Positions 33,577 through 41,089 of a DNA stretch of 64,000 nt are shown here, in pieces. A program made the translations under genes and the position numbers. The notes under the pieces were generated by a model that saw only the letters and a program-made list of their open reading frames with translations, ran no database searches and was not told where the DNA came from. Each line of letters opens with the position of its first letter. Position 1 is the first letter of the stretch. The stretch is from Streptomyces sp. NRRL F-5727. Its GTDB lineage: Bacteria; Actinomycetota; Actinomycetes; Streptomycetales; Streptomycetaceae. The stretch is from the NCBI RefSeq assembly GCF_000719555.1, contig NZ_JOGX01000001.1:62001-126000 (forward strand), read 5' to 3'.

Positions 33577-34562
33577 CGCAGCGCGGCCGTGGCCTCGTCG
33601 AGGACGATGCCCATCGAGCGGGTGCCGCGCCCCTTGGCCCAGACCTCGGAGTCCACCTCGTGGACCGCGCCGTCGCGCACCGCCGGGATCTTGCCCCACA
33701 GCGGGTTCTTCGCCAGCTTCTCCGACAGCTTGCCGTCGGCGCCGCCGAAGCTCATCGTCTCGACGAACAGGACGTCGACGTCCTGGGCGAGGATCTCCTC
33801 CAGGCTGTAACTGCCTTCGACGCCACGCGACTTCCACGGGTACTCCGCGAACCGGGGGAACAGGCTGGCGGTCACGTCGCCGTCCGGGGTGGCCACGCCG
33901 AAGTTCTCGTCACTGCCGTAGATGATCAGCGCGGTCTTGTCGCTCGGAGTCTTCTCGGCCGCCGCGAGCTTGGCGCGGAACGCCTTCTCGGCCTTCTCCC
34001 CCGCCGCCGTACGGCCGGTGAGGGCGGCCGTGTCGCGCAGGTAGCCCACGCTGTCCTCCCACGTCTCGGGCTGCATGGCCCAGAACGTGGTGGCGCCCTT
34101 CAGCGCCGGGGCGAGCTTGCCGTGGGTGTCCCCCAGGCCGATGACGAGGTCCGGCTTGTGGGAGAGGATCGCCTCCACCTCCGGGGCGATGAACCCGCCG
34201 GGGACCACGGGAACCTTCTTCGCCCCGGCCTCGCCGAGGAAGCGGGGGCGGGAGAGCAGGGCGTTGTTGGTGGCGGCCGGGACGATGCCGAGCTCGGTCA
34301 GGATGTCGTCGCAGAGCGCGAAGAGGCAGACGATCCGCTCCGGCTTCTTCTCCAGGGCGATCCGGACGCCGTTGACGTCGGTCAACTCCGTTGCCGCCTT
34401 GATGGGTTCGACGGTGACCTCGGCCTTGGCGACCGGACGGGCCTTGCCCTGCGCGGGCGCCTCCGAGGGCGCGCCGCAGCCGACCAGGACGGATCCCAGC
34501 ACGACTGCGGTGAGCCGGCTGCGTACGGCTCTCGACGGTGCGCTCAGCATGGGTGCCTTCAT
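33573..34562 (-). CDS. Metal-chelate-binding lipoprotein (FecB type)
   Basis: This 329-residue protein has a lipoprotein signal with lipobox LVGC near residue 29 (LTAVVLGSVLVGCGAPSEAP). A helical-backbone binding fold follows: PERIVCLFALCDDILTELG, VEAILSHKPDLVIGLGDTHG and a C-terminal GTRSMGIVLDEATAAL. It captures the chelate on the cell surface and hands it to the two permeases. Starts at ATG 34562 and 34550 are both possible; the longer one is listed. A Zur-like operator lies 36 bases upstream. The conserved HG and Asp/Glu positions suggest a charged chelate but do not name it. Confidence 0.9.
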   Translation of the reverse strand: MKAPMLSAPSRAVRSRLTAVVLGSVLVGCGAPSEAPAQGKARPVAKAEVTVEPIKAATELTDVNGVRIALEKKPERIVCLFALCDDILTELGIVPAATNNALLSRPRFLGEAGAKKVPVVPGGFIAPEVEAILSHKPDLVIGLGDTHGKLAPALKGATTFWAMQPETWEDSVGYLRDTAALTGRTAAGEKAEKAFRAKLAAAEKTPSDKTALIIYGSDENFGVATPDGDVTASLFPRFAEYPWKSRGVEGSYSLEEILAQDVDVLFVETMSFGGADGKLSEKLAKNPLWGKIPAVRDGAVHEVDSEVWAKGRGTRSMGIVLDEATAALR

Positions 34563-34597
34563 TTCTTCTCGGGAACCTGGAACGCACAGAACATACA

Positions 34598-34612
34598 TGA
34601 TAATCATTTTCA
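34598..34612. promoter_or_regulatory. Zur-like operator in the divergent transporter promoter
   Basis: TGATAATCATTTTCA (34598-34612) matches 13 of 15 positions of the Zur box TGAAAATGATTTTCA and contains the palindrome ATGATAATCAT (34597-34607). It lies between the binding-protein gene (minus) and the beta-propeller gene (plus), which start 72 bases apart, so one Zur dimer pair could control both. Confidence 0.72.
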
Positions 34613-34634
34613 CCAGACCGCTCTGGAGGACCCC

Positions 34635-35828
34635 TTGCCCGATACCGCGCTCCTCGTCTCCGACCATGTGGCCGGATCCGTCTACGTGCTGGCCGTCCCC
34701 GACGGCAGCGTCACGGCCCGCCTCACCGGTCGCCATCTCTCCGAGCACGCCGGGTTCCTGGCCCTGCCGGGCGGCCGCGTGGCCTGTGTCGACGACCGGC
34801 GGGGCGAGCTCCTGGTACTGGATCCGTTCGGCGAGGAGCTGGTGGAACGCGCGGTCCCCGTCGGCGTGCCGGCGGAGCACCTGGCCTGCGATCCCACCGG
34901 TCGCCGGCTGGCCGTGACGACCGGCCTGGGCAAGAACACCGTGCCGTGGTCGGACCTGCTGACGGTCGTCGACCTGACCACCGGTGAGAGCGCCCGCGTC
35001 CGCACCCGCGCCGACGAGCCGGGCGTGACGGTCCTGGGCGGCGGCGAACCGCTCGCCGTCCTACGGCACAGGACGCCGGGCGGGCTGGCCGCCCACCGGT
35101 TCGCGGACCTCCTCGCGGCCCCGCCCGGGTGTCCCGTCGCCCCGCCCCACGCGCTGCTGCCGCTGCCCGACGACGGGCACGGCGACGCCCACGACCCGGG
35201 CACCGGACGGGTGTTCGCGGCCACGGCCGCCGGGGTGCACACGGCCCGGCGGGACGGCGACACCCTGCGGGCCGGCGCGGTGATCCCGTGGGACTCCCCC
35301 GCCCGGGGCTGGTACCTCCGCCTCGACACCCGCCGGCCGGCCCTGTGGACCACGCTGCGCGGCGGCTCGCCCGATCCGCTGAACTGGCAGGAGTGGACGA
35401 ACCAGGCGTGGCGCCACGACCTGACGACGGGCCGCACGTCGCTCACCGACCTCGGCCCCGGGCTCGTCTTCCGGCTGGCCCTGGCCCGCGGCCACACCGC
35501 CTTCACCCGGATCCACCCCGACGGCGACGAACTCGTCCTCCTGGACGCCGACCACACCCTCCGGCGCGTCCCCCTGCCCGCGATGGACGGCGCGCCGAAG
35601 GCGGGCGGCACCCCCTGGGAAGGCGTCGAACGCCGCGCGGTCGCCGCCTCACCGGGCTCCGACCTCGTGGCCGTCACCCGTGGCGGCCACGGCGAGATCC
35701 ACCTCGTGGACGCGAGGACGGGCCAGGAGACGACGCGCGTGCGACTGGGCACACCGCTGCGTCACGGCGGCCACATGACGCTGGTCGGCCGCACCGACGG
35801 CGCGGACGGCGACCCCGTCGGCCGCTGA
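34635..35828 (+). CDS. Beta-propeller protein, possibly AztD-like metallochaperone
   Basis: This 397-residue protein starts at TTG 34635, four bases after GGAGGA. It is built from repeated four-strand blades (LLVSDHVAGSVYVLAVPDGS, LALPGGRVACVDDRRGELLV, VTRGGHGEIHLVDARTGQET). There is a DDGHGDAHDP stretch in the middle, at the place where the zinc chaperone AztD has a conserved His-Gly-Glu motif. AztD supplies zinc to a binding protein in Zur-controlled loci. Here no signal peptide is found, so either it works in the cytoplasm, or the start lies elsewhere. It shares a Zur-like operator with the uptake operon. The AztD comparison is inference. Confidence 0.6.
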   Translation: MPDTALLVSDHVAGSVYVLAVPDGSVTARLTGRHLSEHAGFLALPGGRVACVDDRRGELLVLDPFGEELVERAVPVGVPAEHLACDPTGRRLAVTTGLGKNTVPWSDLLTVVDLTTGESARVRTRADEPGVTVLGGGEPLAVLRHRTPGGLAAHRFADLLAAPPGCPVAPPHALLPLPDDGHGDAHDPGTGRVFAATAAGVHTARRDGDTLRAGAVIPWDSPARGWYLRLDTRRPALWTTLRGGSPDPLNWQEWTNQAWRHDLTTGRTSLTDLGPGLVFRLALARGHTAFTRIHPDGDELVLLDADHTLRRVPLPAMDGAPKAGGTPWEGVERRAVAASPGSDLVAVTRGGHGEIHLVDARTGQETTRVRLGTPLRHGGHMTLVGRTDGADGDPVGR

Positions 35829-35844
35829 CAGCCCCGAGCATGTC

Positions 35845-35882
35845 ACGCTCGAATCGAGCGTCGCACCTCTTGATTCGAGCGT
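35845..35882. promoter_or_regulatory. Repeated TCGAGCGT operator, probably for the Lrp regulator
   Basis: ACGCTCGA-A-TCGAGCGT (35845-35861) is a perfect palindrome. A second TCGAGCGT follows at 35875-35882, exactly 21 bases (two helical turns) after the first. Phased repeats of this kind suit Lrp/AsnC octamers, and an Lrp gene closes this transcript. Confidence 0.5.
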
Positions 35883-35991
35883 ACAGGTGCGCCATCGTGC
35901 TGGAAACAGCATCAGGGCTCGCTGTCCCCGGGGACGGGCCGACGAGCGTCCGCCGCCCGCAGCCCGCCCCTCACCAGCCGAGGACCCCCTC

Positions 35992-38976
35992 ATGTCGCAC
36001 GACGAGCACCGCACGATCGACTTCTTCGCCGAGGACGCGCTTCCCGCTCCGACGGTGTCGTGGACGGAGGCCGAGCGCATCGCCGCCGAGCTCCTCGGCC
36101 TCCCGGGGCGGGCCGAGGAGCTGGGCAGCCAGCAGGACGCCAACTTCCTGCTGCGTGCGGCCGACGGGACCCCGCTCGCGGTTCTGAAGATCGCCAACCC
36201 GGCCTTCGGGCCCCTGGAGGTCGCGGCCCAGGACGCCGCCGCCGACCTGGTCGCCTCGGCCTGTCCGGAGCTGCGCGTGGCCACCGTCCTGCGGCACCCC
36301 GACGGCACCGCCCGGCGGGCGACGGTGGAGACGGACGGCGGACCGGCCGTCGCGCGCCTGCTGCGCCACCTGCCCGGCGGTACGCTGTCGGGCCCCCGGC
36401 ACCTCTCCCCCGGCACGCTCACGGCCATGGGCACGATCGCCGGGAAGGTGAGCGCGGCCCTGCGCGGCTTCACGCATCCGGGTCTCGACCGGGTGCTCCA
36501 GTGGGACCCCCGGCACGCCGACCGCGTCGTCGCCCGGCTCGCCGCGCACGTCGCCGAGCCCGACCGGCGTACCGCGGTCCTGGCGGCGGCCGCCGAAGCC
36601 TGGTCGTGCGTACGGAGGTTCGCCGACGCGCTGCCGTCGCAGGCCGTGCACCTCGACCTCACCGACGACAATCTGATCCGCACACCCGGCGCCGTCTGCC
36701 CGCCCGTCCCGGACGGCGTCATCGACTTCGGCGACGTGACCTCGAGCTGGGCGGTGGGGGAACTCGCGGTGCCGCTCACGTCGATGCTCCACCACGACGG
36801 GATCGAGCCGCACCACGTGCTGCCCGCCGTCCGCGCGTTCCACGCCGTTCGGCCGCTGTCGTCCGAGGAGGCGGAGGTGCTGTGGCCGCTCGTCGTCCTG
36901 CGCGCGGCCTGCCTCGTCGTCAGCGGGCGGCAGCAGGCCGCCGTCGACTCGGACAACGCGTACGCGAAGGCGGCGCTCGACCGCGAGTGGCGCATGTTCG
37001 AGCAGGCGACCCGGCTTCCCCTCCCGGTCATGACCGGGCTCGTCAAGAACGCGGTCGGCCTGGCCGACGCGCCCGTGCGGGCCGAGGCGCCCGTACGCCC
37101 CCTGCTGCGCGGCCTCACCGCCGCCGACTTCACCGTCGTCGACCTCTCGACCGGCGCCGACGCCATGGACCACGGGGCCTGGCTCGACGCCGGCGCCGAG
37201 GACCGGCTCGCGGCCGCCGTCCTCGCCGGCGGGGCGGCGGCCGCCGTCACCCGGCACGCCCAGGCACGCCTCACCCGGACGCCGGCGCTGTCGGCCGTCT
37301 CCGCCGCCACCGTGCCCACCGGCGTCGACGTCCGGCTGGGGCGGAGCGGCGTGGCGCAGGCCCCCGCCCCCGGAACGGTCCTCGCGGCGGCGCCGGGCCG
37401 GCTGGAGGTCACGTACGGACCGAGCGCCGCCCTGACGCTGTCCTTCCCTTCCACCGCGCACCCGGCACTCGCCGCGGGCGCGTCCTTCGAGGCGGGCGAG
37501 GTCCTCGCCCACCTCCCCGCCGGATCCCCGGTCCACCTCACCCTGCGCCGCGTCGGGGCACCCGCCGTCCCGCCGCTGGTCCGTCCCGAGTACGCCGCCG
37601 GCTGGCTGGCGCTCACCGCCGACCCCGCCCCGCTCCTCGGCCTGCCGGCCTCCTCCCCGGTGGCGTACGACCGACGCGACGACCTGCTCGACCGGCGCGG
37701 CGCCGTCTTCGCGACCGTCCAGGAGCACTACTACGCCCGCCCGCCCCGTATCGAACGCGGCTGGCGCCACCACCTGCTCTCCACCGAGGGCCGCTCGTAC
37801 CTCGACATCGTCAACAACGTCACCCCGCTGGGCCACGCCCACCCGCGCGTCGAGGCCGCGGTCGCCCGCCAGTTGCGGCGCCTCAACACCAACTCACGTT
37901 TCCACTACGCCTCGGTGGTGGAGTTCACCGAACGCCTCGCCGCGCTGCTGCCCGACCCGCTGGACACCGTCTTCCTGGTCAACTCCGGTTCCGAGGCGGT
38001 GGATCTCGGCCTCCGGCTGGCCATCGGCGCCTCGGGCCGGCCCGACGTCGTCGCGCTGCGCGAGGCGTACCACGGCTGGACGTACGCCTCCGACGCGGTC
38101 TCCACCTCGCTCCAGGACAACCCGAACGCGCTGAGCACCCGCCCGAGTTGGGTGCACACGGTGGACTCGCCCAACTCCTACCGCGGCCTGCACCGCGGGA
38201 CGGAGGCGCGGCGCTACGGCCCCGAGGCCGCCGCGTTCATCGACGGACTGGCCACGTCCGGCCGCCCGGCGGGGGCCTTCATCGGCGAGACCTTCTACGG
38301 CAACGCCGGCGGGGTCGCCCTGCCCGACGGCTATCTGGCCGAGGTGTACGCGGCGGTGCGGCGGCACGGCGGACTGGCCGTCGCGGACGAGGTGCAGGTC
38401 GGCTACGGCCGTCTGGGGCACTGGTTCTGGGGCTTCGAGCAGCAGGGCGTCGTCCCCGACATCGTGTGCGTCGCCAAGGCCATGGGCAACGGACACCCGC
38501 TCGGCGCCGTCATCACCTCGAAGGAGGTCGCCGACCGCTACCGCGAGCAGGGGTACTTCTTCTCCTCCACCGGCGGCAGCCCGGTCTCCAGCGTCGTCGG
38601 CCTCACCGTCCTGGACGCCCTCCGCGACGAGGACCTCCAGGGCAACGCGGTGCGCGTCGGCGGCCACCTGAAGCACCGGCTCGAGGCGCTGGCCGCCCGC
38701 TACGACCTCGTCGGCGCCGTCCACGGCTCCGGCCTCTACCTCGGCCTGGAACTCGTCCGGGACCGCACCGGCCTGGCCCCCGCCACCGAGGAGACCGCCG
38801 AACTCTGCGAGCGCATGCTCGACCTCGGCGTGGTCGTCCAGCCCACCGGCGACCACCTCAACATCCTGAAGATCAAGCCGCCGCTGTGCCTCGACACCGC
38901 CGCCGCGGACTTCTTCGCCGACATGCTCGACCTGGCCCTCACCCAGCTCGGTCACGGCCACCGCCACGCCGGCTGA
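35992..38976 (+). CDS. Kinase / degenerate M23-like / class III aminotransferase fusion
   Basis: The protein has 994 residues from ATG 35992. Residues ~1-370 are an APH-type kinase (catalytic AVHLDLTDDNLI, metal-binding IDFGDVTSSW). Residues ~385-555 read like a peptidase M23 fold without its catalytic His (APGTVLAAAPGRLEVTYG, then AAGWLALTADPAPLLGLPAS). Residues ~560-994 are a class III PLP enzyme with its Schiff-base Lys in VCVAKAMGNGHPLGAV. In the families of human hydroxylysine kinase and its phospho-lyase, kinase and PLP lyase act in turn: phosphorylate an amino alcohol, then eliminate phosphate. The fusion here suggests the same two steps on one chain, for ethanolamine-, hydroxylysine- or similar substrates. 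Confidence 0.85.
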   Translation: MSHDEHRTIDFFAEDALPAPTVSWTEAERIAAELLGLPGRAEELGSQQDANFLLRAADGTPLAVLKIANPAFGPLEVAAQDAAADLVASACPELRVATVLRHPDGTARRATVETDGGPAVARLLRHLPGGTLSGPRHLSPGTLTAMGTIAGKVSAALRGFTHPGLDRVLQWDPRHADRVVARLAAHVAEPDRRTAVLAAAAEAWSCVRRFADALPSQAVHLDLTDDNLIRTPGAVCPPVPDGVIDFGDVTSSWAVGELAVPLTSMLHHDGIEPHHVLPAVRAFHAVRPLSSEEAEVLWPLVVLRAACLVVSGRQQAAVDSDNAYAKAALDREWRMFEQATRLPLPVMTGLVKNAVGLADAPVRAEAPVRPLLRGLTAADFTVVDLSTGADAMDHGAWLDAGAEDRLAAAVLAGGAAAAVTRHAQARLTRTPALSAVSAATVPTGVDVRLGRSGVAQAPAPGTVLAAAPGRLEVTYGPSAALTLSFPSTAHPALAAGASFEAGEVLAHLPAGSPVHLTLRRVGAPAVPPLVRPEYAAGWLALTADPAPLLGLPASSPVAYDRRDDLLDRRGAVFATVQEHYYARPPRIERGWRHHLLSTEGRSYLDIVNNVTPLGHAHPRVEAAVARQLRRLNTNSRFHYASVVEFTERLAALLPDPLDTVFLVNSGSEAVDLGLRLAIGASGRPDVVALREAYHGWTYASDAVSTSLQDNPNALSTRPSWVHTVDSPNSYRGLHRGTEARRYGPEAAAFIDGLATSGRPAGAFIGETFYGNAGGVALPDGYLAEVYAAVRRHGGLAVADEVQVGYGRLGHWFWGFEQQGVVPDIVCVAKAMGNGHPLGAVITSKEVADRYREQGYFFSSTGGSPVSSVVGLTVLDALRDEDLQGNAVRVGGHLKHRLEALAARYDLVGAVHGSGLYLGLELVRDRTGLAPATEETAELCERMLDLGVVVQPTGDHLNILKIKPPLCLDTAAADFFADMLDLALTQLGHGHRHAG

Positions 38977-39008
38977 CGCCGCCGTCGATTCGAAGAGAGA
39001 GGTGCCTC

Positions 39009-39449
39009 ATGGACGACATCGACCAGGCGATCCTGCGGGAGCTGCAGGTCGACGGCCGCATCCCGTACGCCGAGCTCGGGCCGAAGGTGGGACTGTCGCC
39101 CTCGGCGGCGCGGCTCCGGCTGCAGCGGCTGATCGACAGCAAGGCGGTCCAGGTCGTCGGCGTGACCGACCCGATGACCATGGGGCGGCAGACCATGGCC
39201 CTCCTGGGCCTGCGCGTCGACGGCGACCCCCGGGCGGTCGCCGACGAGCTGTCCCGGCACGACGAGGTCGTGTACACGGTGCTCACCGCGGGGAGCTTCG
39301 ACCTCTTCGCCGAGGTGGTGTGCGCCCACCCCCGTGACCTGCTCGACTTCGTCAACGACGTCGTCCGCGCGGTCGAGGGCGTCGCGGCGGTCGAGAGCTT
39401 CCCCTACTTCGCGATCCACACCCACCGCTTCCTCTGGAACGTCGAGTGA
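39009..39449 (+). CDS. Lrp/AsnC-family transcriptional regulator
   Basis: This 146-residue protein starts at ATG 39009. The N-terminal HTH (MDDIDQAILRELQVDGRIPY, VGLSPSAARLRLQRLI) is followed by the RAM ligand/oligomer domain (LLGLRVDGDPRAVADELSRH). It lies 32 bases after the kinase-aminotransferase fusion and in the same direction, so it probably senses the amine or amino acid handled by that enzyme and acts at the TCGAGCGT repeats upstream. A 16-bp tandem repeat begins in its last codons. Confidence 0.9.
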   Translation: MDDIDQAILRELQVDGRIPYAELGPKVGLSPSAARLRLQRLIDSKAVQVVGVTDPMTMGRQTMALLGLRVDGDPRAVADELSRHDEVVYTVLTAGSFDLFAEVVCAHPRDLLDFVNDVVRAVEGVAAVESFPYFAIHTHRFLWNVE

Positions 39450-39500
39450 CGGGAACGCCGAGCAAGCCGAACGTCGAGTGAGCCGAACGACGAGTGAGCC
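39437..39500. repeat. Four 16-bp tandem repeats
   Basis: Four consecutive 16-bp units of the form GAACGNCGAGNNANSS start in the last four codons of the Lrp gene: GAACGTCGAGTGACGG, GAACGCCGAGCAAGCC, GAACGTCGAGTGAGCC and GAACGACGAGTGAGCC. Replication slippage at the gene's end would generate such an array; no function is evident. Confidence 0.75.
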
Positions 39501-39510
39501 GCAGCCCCGC

Positions 39511-39588
39511 TCCGGCGCCGGTCACGCCGTCCACCTCGAACGGCCCGAGGAGTTCGGCACGGCGCTGCTGGAGGTCCTGTCGGCATGA
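39511..39588 (+). pseudogene. Tail of a lost alpha/beta hydrolase
   Basis: The frame ending at TGA 39586-39588 reads SGAGHAVHLERPEEFGTALL then EVLSA. That is the C-terminal catalytic-His segment (GAGHAVHLERP) and last helix of alpha/beta hydrolases. Everything before it is replaced by the 16-bp repeat array. The stop overlaps the next gene's start as ATGA, showing that an intact hydrolase was once coupled to the carboxylesterase gene. Confidence 0.65.
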
Positions 39589-41039
39589 CCGTGTGCCGCA
39601 CGCGCCAGGGGGAGGTCCGCGGCCGGACCTCCCCCTCCGGCGTGACCTCGTTCCTCGGCGTCCCGTACGCCGCTCCGCCCTTCGGCGCCCTGCGGTTCCT
39701 CGCGCCGGCGCCGCCCGAGCCGTGGACCGGTGTCCGTGACGCCAGGGTCCACGGCCCGACGGCGCCGCACGCCCCCTACGCACCACCGTTCGACGCCCTC
39801 GTCCCGGACGACGTGATCCCCGGCGAGGACTGCCTGAACCTCAACGTCTGGACCCCGGCTCCGGAGGCGGGCGCCGGGCTGCCGGTGCTGGTGTGGCTGC
39901 ACGGTGGCGCGTTCGGCAACGGGTCGGGCTCGGTGTCCGCGTACGACGGCAGCGCCTTCGCGCGCGACGGCGTCGTCTGCGTCACACTCAACTACCGCCT
40001 GGGGACGGACGGTTTCCTGCGGCTGCCCGGCCGGCCCGACAACCGCGGCCTGCTCGACCAGATCGCCGCCCTCCGCTGGGTCCAGGACAACATCGCCTCC
40101 TTCGGCGGCGATCCGCGGCAGGTCACCGTCTTCGGCGAGTCCGCGGGCGCGATGAGCATCGGCGCGCTCCTGGCCATGGACGCGGCGCGGGGCCTGTTCC
40201 ACCGGGCGATCCTCCAGAGCGGGGCCTGCCATCACTTCCTGCGTCCGGCCACCGCCGGGCTGGTGACGGCCCGCCTGGCGGAGAGGCTCGGCATCGAGCC
40301 CACCTGGGAGGCGTTCGCGGGCGTCCCGCTGCGGGAGCTCCTCCCCGCCCAGGCGGAGCTGCGCGCGGAGGTGACCGCGGACCCGGCGCGGTGGGGCGAG
40401 GTGGCGCTCAACCTGATGCCCTTCGAACCGGTGCTCCCGGGACTCGCCCTTCCCCGGCCGGACTGCGGTGTCGACCTCCTCGTGGGCAGCAACCGCGAGG
40501 AGTACCGCCTCTTCCTCGTCCCCACCGGGCGTCTCGGCTCCGTGCCGCTGTCCGCTCTGCACGCCATGACCGCGGCCTACGGTCTCGACCCGGCCGAAGC
40601 CCTGCCGGTCTACCGGGCGTCCCGCCCCGCCGCCACGCCGGGCGAACTGCTCGACGCGGTGGCGACCGACTGGTTCTACCGGGTCCCCGCCATCCGTCTC
40701 GCCGAAGCCGTCCCGGGCTCGTACCTCTACGAGTTCGCCTGGCGCTCCCCGCGGTTCGACGGGGCGCTCGGCGCCTGCCACTCGCTCGAACTGCCCTTCG
40801 TCTTCGACCGCCTCCACGATCCGTCCTCCGCGCCGCTGCTCGGCGCGGACCCGCCCCAGGCCCTCGCGGACGCCGTCCACGGAGCCTGGGTCTCCTTCGC
40901 GAGGACGGGCGACCCGGGCTGGCCGTCGTACGACCCGGAGTGGAGCCGTACGACGATGACCTTCGGCGCCGCGGCCACCCCCGCTCCGGTCGACGACCCG
41001 CGGGCGGAGGAGCGGCTCCTCTGGGAAGGCGTGCGGTGA
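39585..41039 (+). CDS. Type-B carboxylesterase
   Basis: This 484-residue protein starts at ATG 39585. It has the oxyanion HGGAFGNGSGSV, the nucleophile elbow VTVFGESAGAMSIG, the acid in VGSNREEYRLFL (Glu) and the catalytic His in GACHSLELPFVFD. The N-terminal TRQGEVRGRTSPSGVTSFLG and the EDCLNLNVW signature complete the family pattern. It hydrolyses carboxylic esters in the cytoplasm; no signal peptide is present. Its start is fused by ATGA to the stop of a vanished hydrolase. A perfect hairpin follows directly. Confidence 0.9.
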   Translation: MTVCRTRQGEVRGRTSPSGVTSFLGVPYAAPPFGALRFLAPAPPEPWTGVRDARVHGPTAPHAPYAPPFDALVPDDVIPGEDCLNLNVWTPAPEAGAGLPVLVWLHGGAFGNGSGSVSAYDGSAFARDGVVCVTLNYRLGTDGFLRLPGRPDNRGLLDQIAALRWVQDNIASFGGDPRQVTVFGESAGAMSIGALLAMDAARGLFHRAILQSGACHHFLRPATAGLVTARLAERLGIEPTWEAFAGVPLRELLPAQAELRAEVTADPARWGEVALNLMPFEPVLPGLALPRPDCGVDLLVGSNREEYRLFLVPTGRLGSVPLSALHAMTAAYGLDPAEALPVYRASRPAATPGELLDAVATDWFYRVPAIRLAEAVPGSYLYEFAWRSPRFDGALGACHSLELPFVFDRLHDPSSAPLLGADPPQALADAVHGAWVSFARTGDPGWPSYDPEWSRTTMTFGAAATPAPVDDPRAEERLLWEGVR

Positions 41040-41072
41040 CGCCGTGCCCGTGGGATCCACGGGCACGGCGTC
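41038..41072. terminator. Bidirectional terminator
   Basis: GACGCCGTGCCCGTGG (41038-41053) and CCACGGGCACGGCGTC (41057-41072) pair perfectly with a 3-base loop between the convergent esterase and depolymerase genes. Confidence 0.85.
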
Positions 41073-41089
41073 GTGCCGGGGGCAGGGCG

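Noticed and set aside
35887..35991. Extension of the kinase-aminotransferase gene to 35887
   Set aside because: It runs through the promoter region next to the TCGAGCGT operators; family similarity starts at ATG 35992.
39437..39500. CRISPR-like array
   Set aside because: Repeats are 16 bp, directly joined without spacers and begin inside a coding end; no cas genes.
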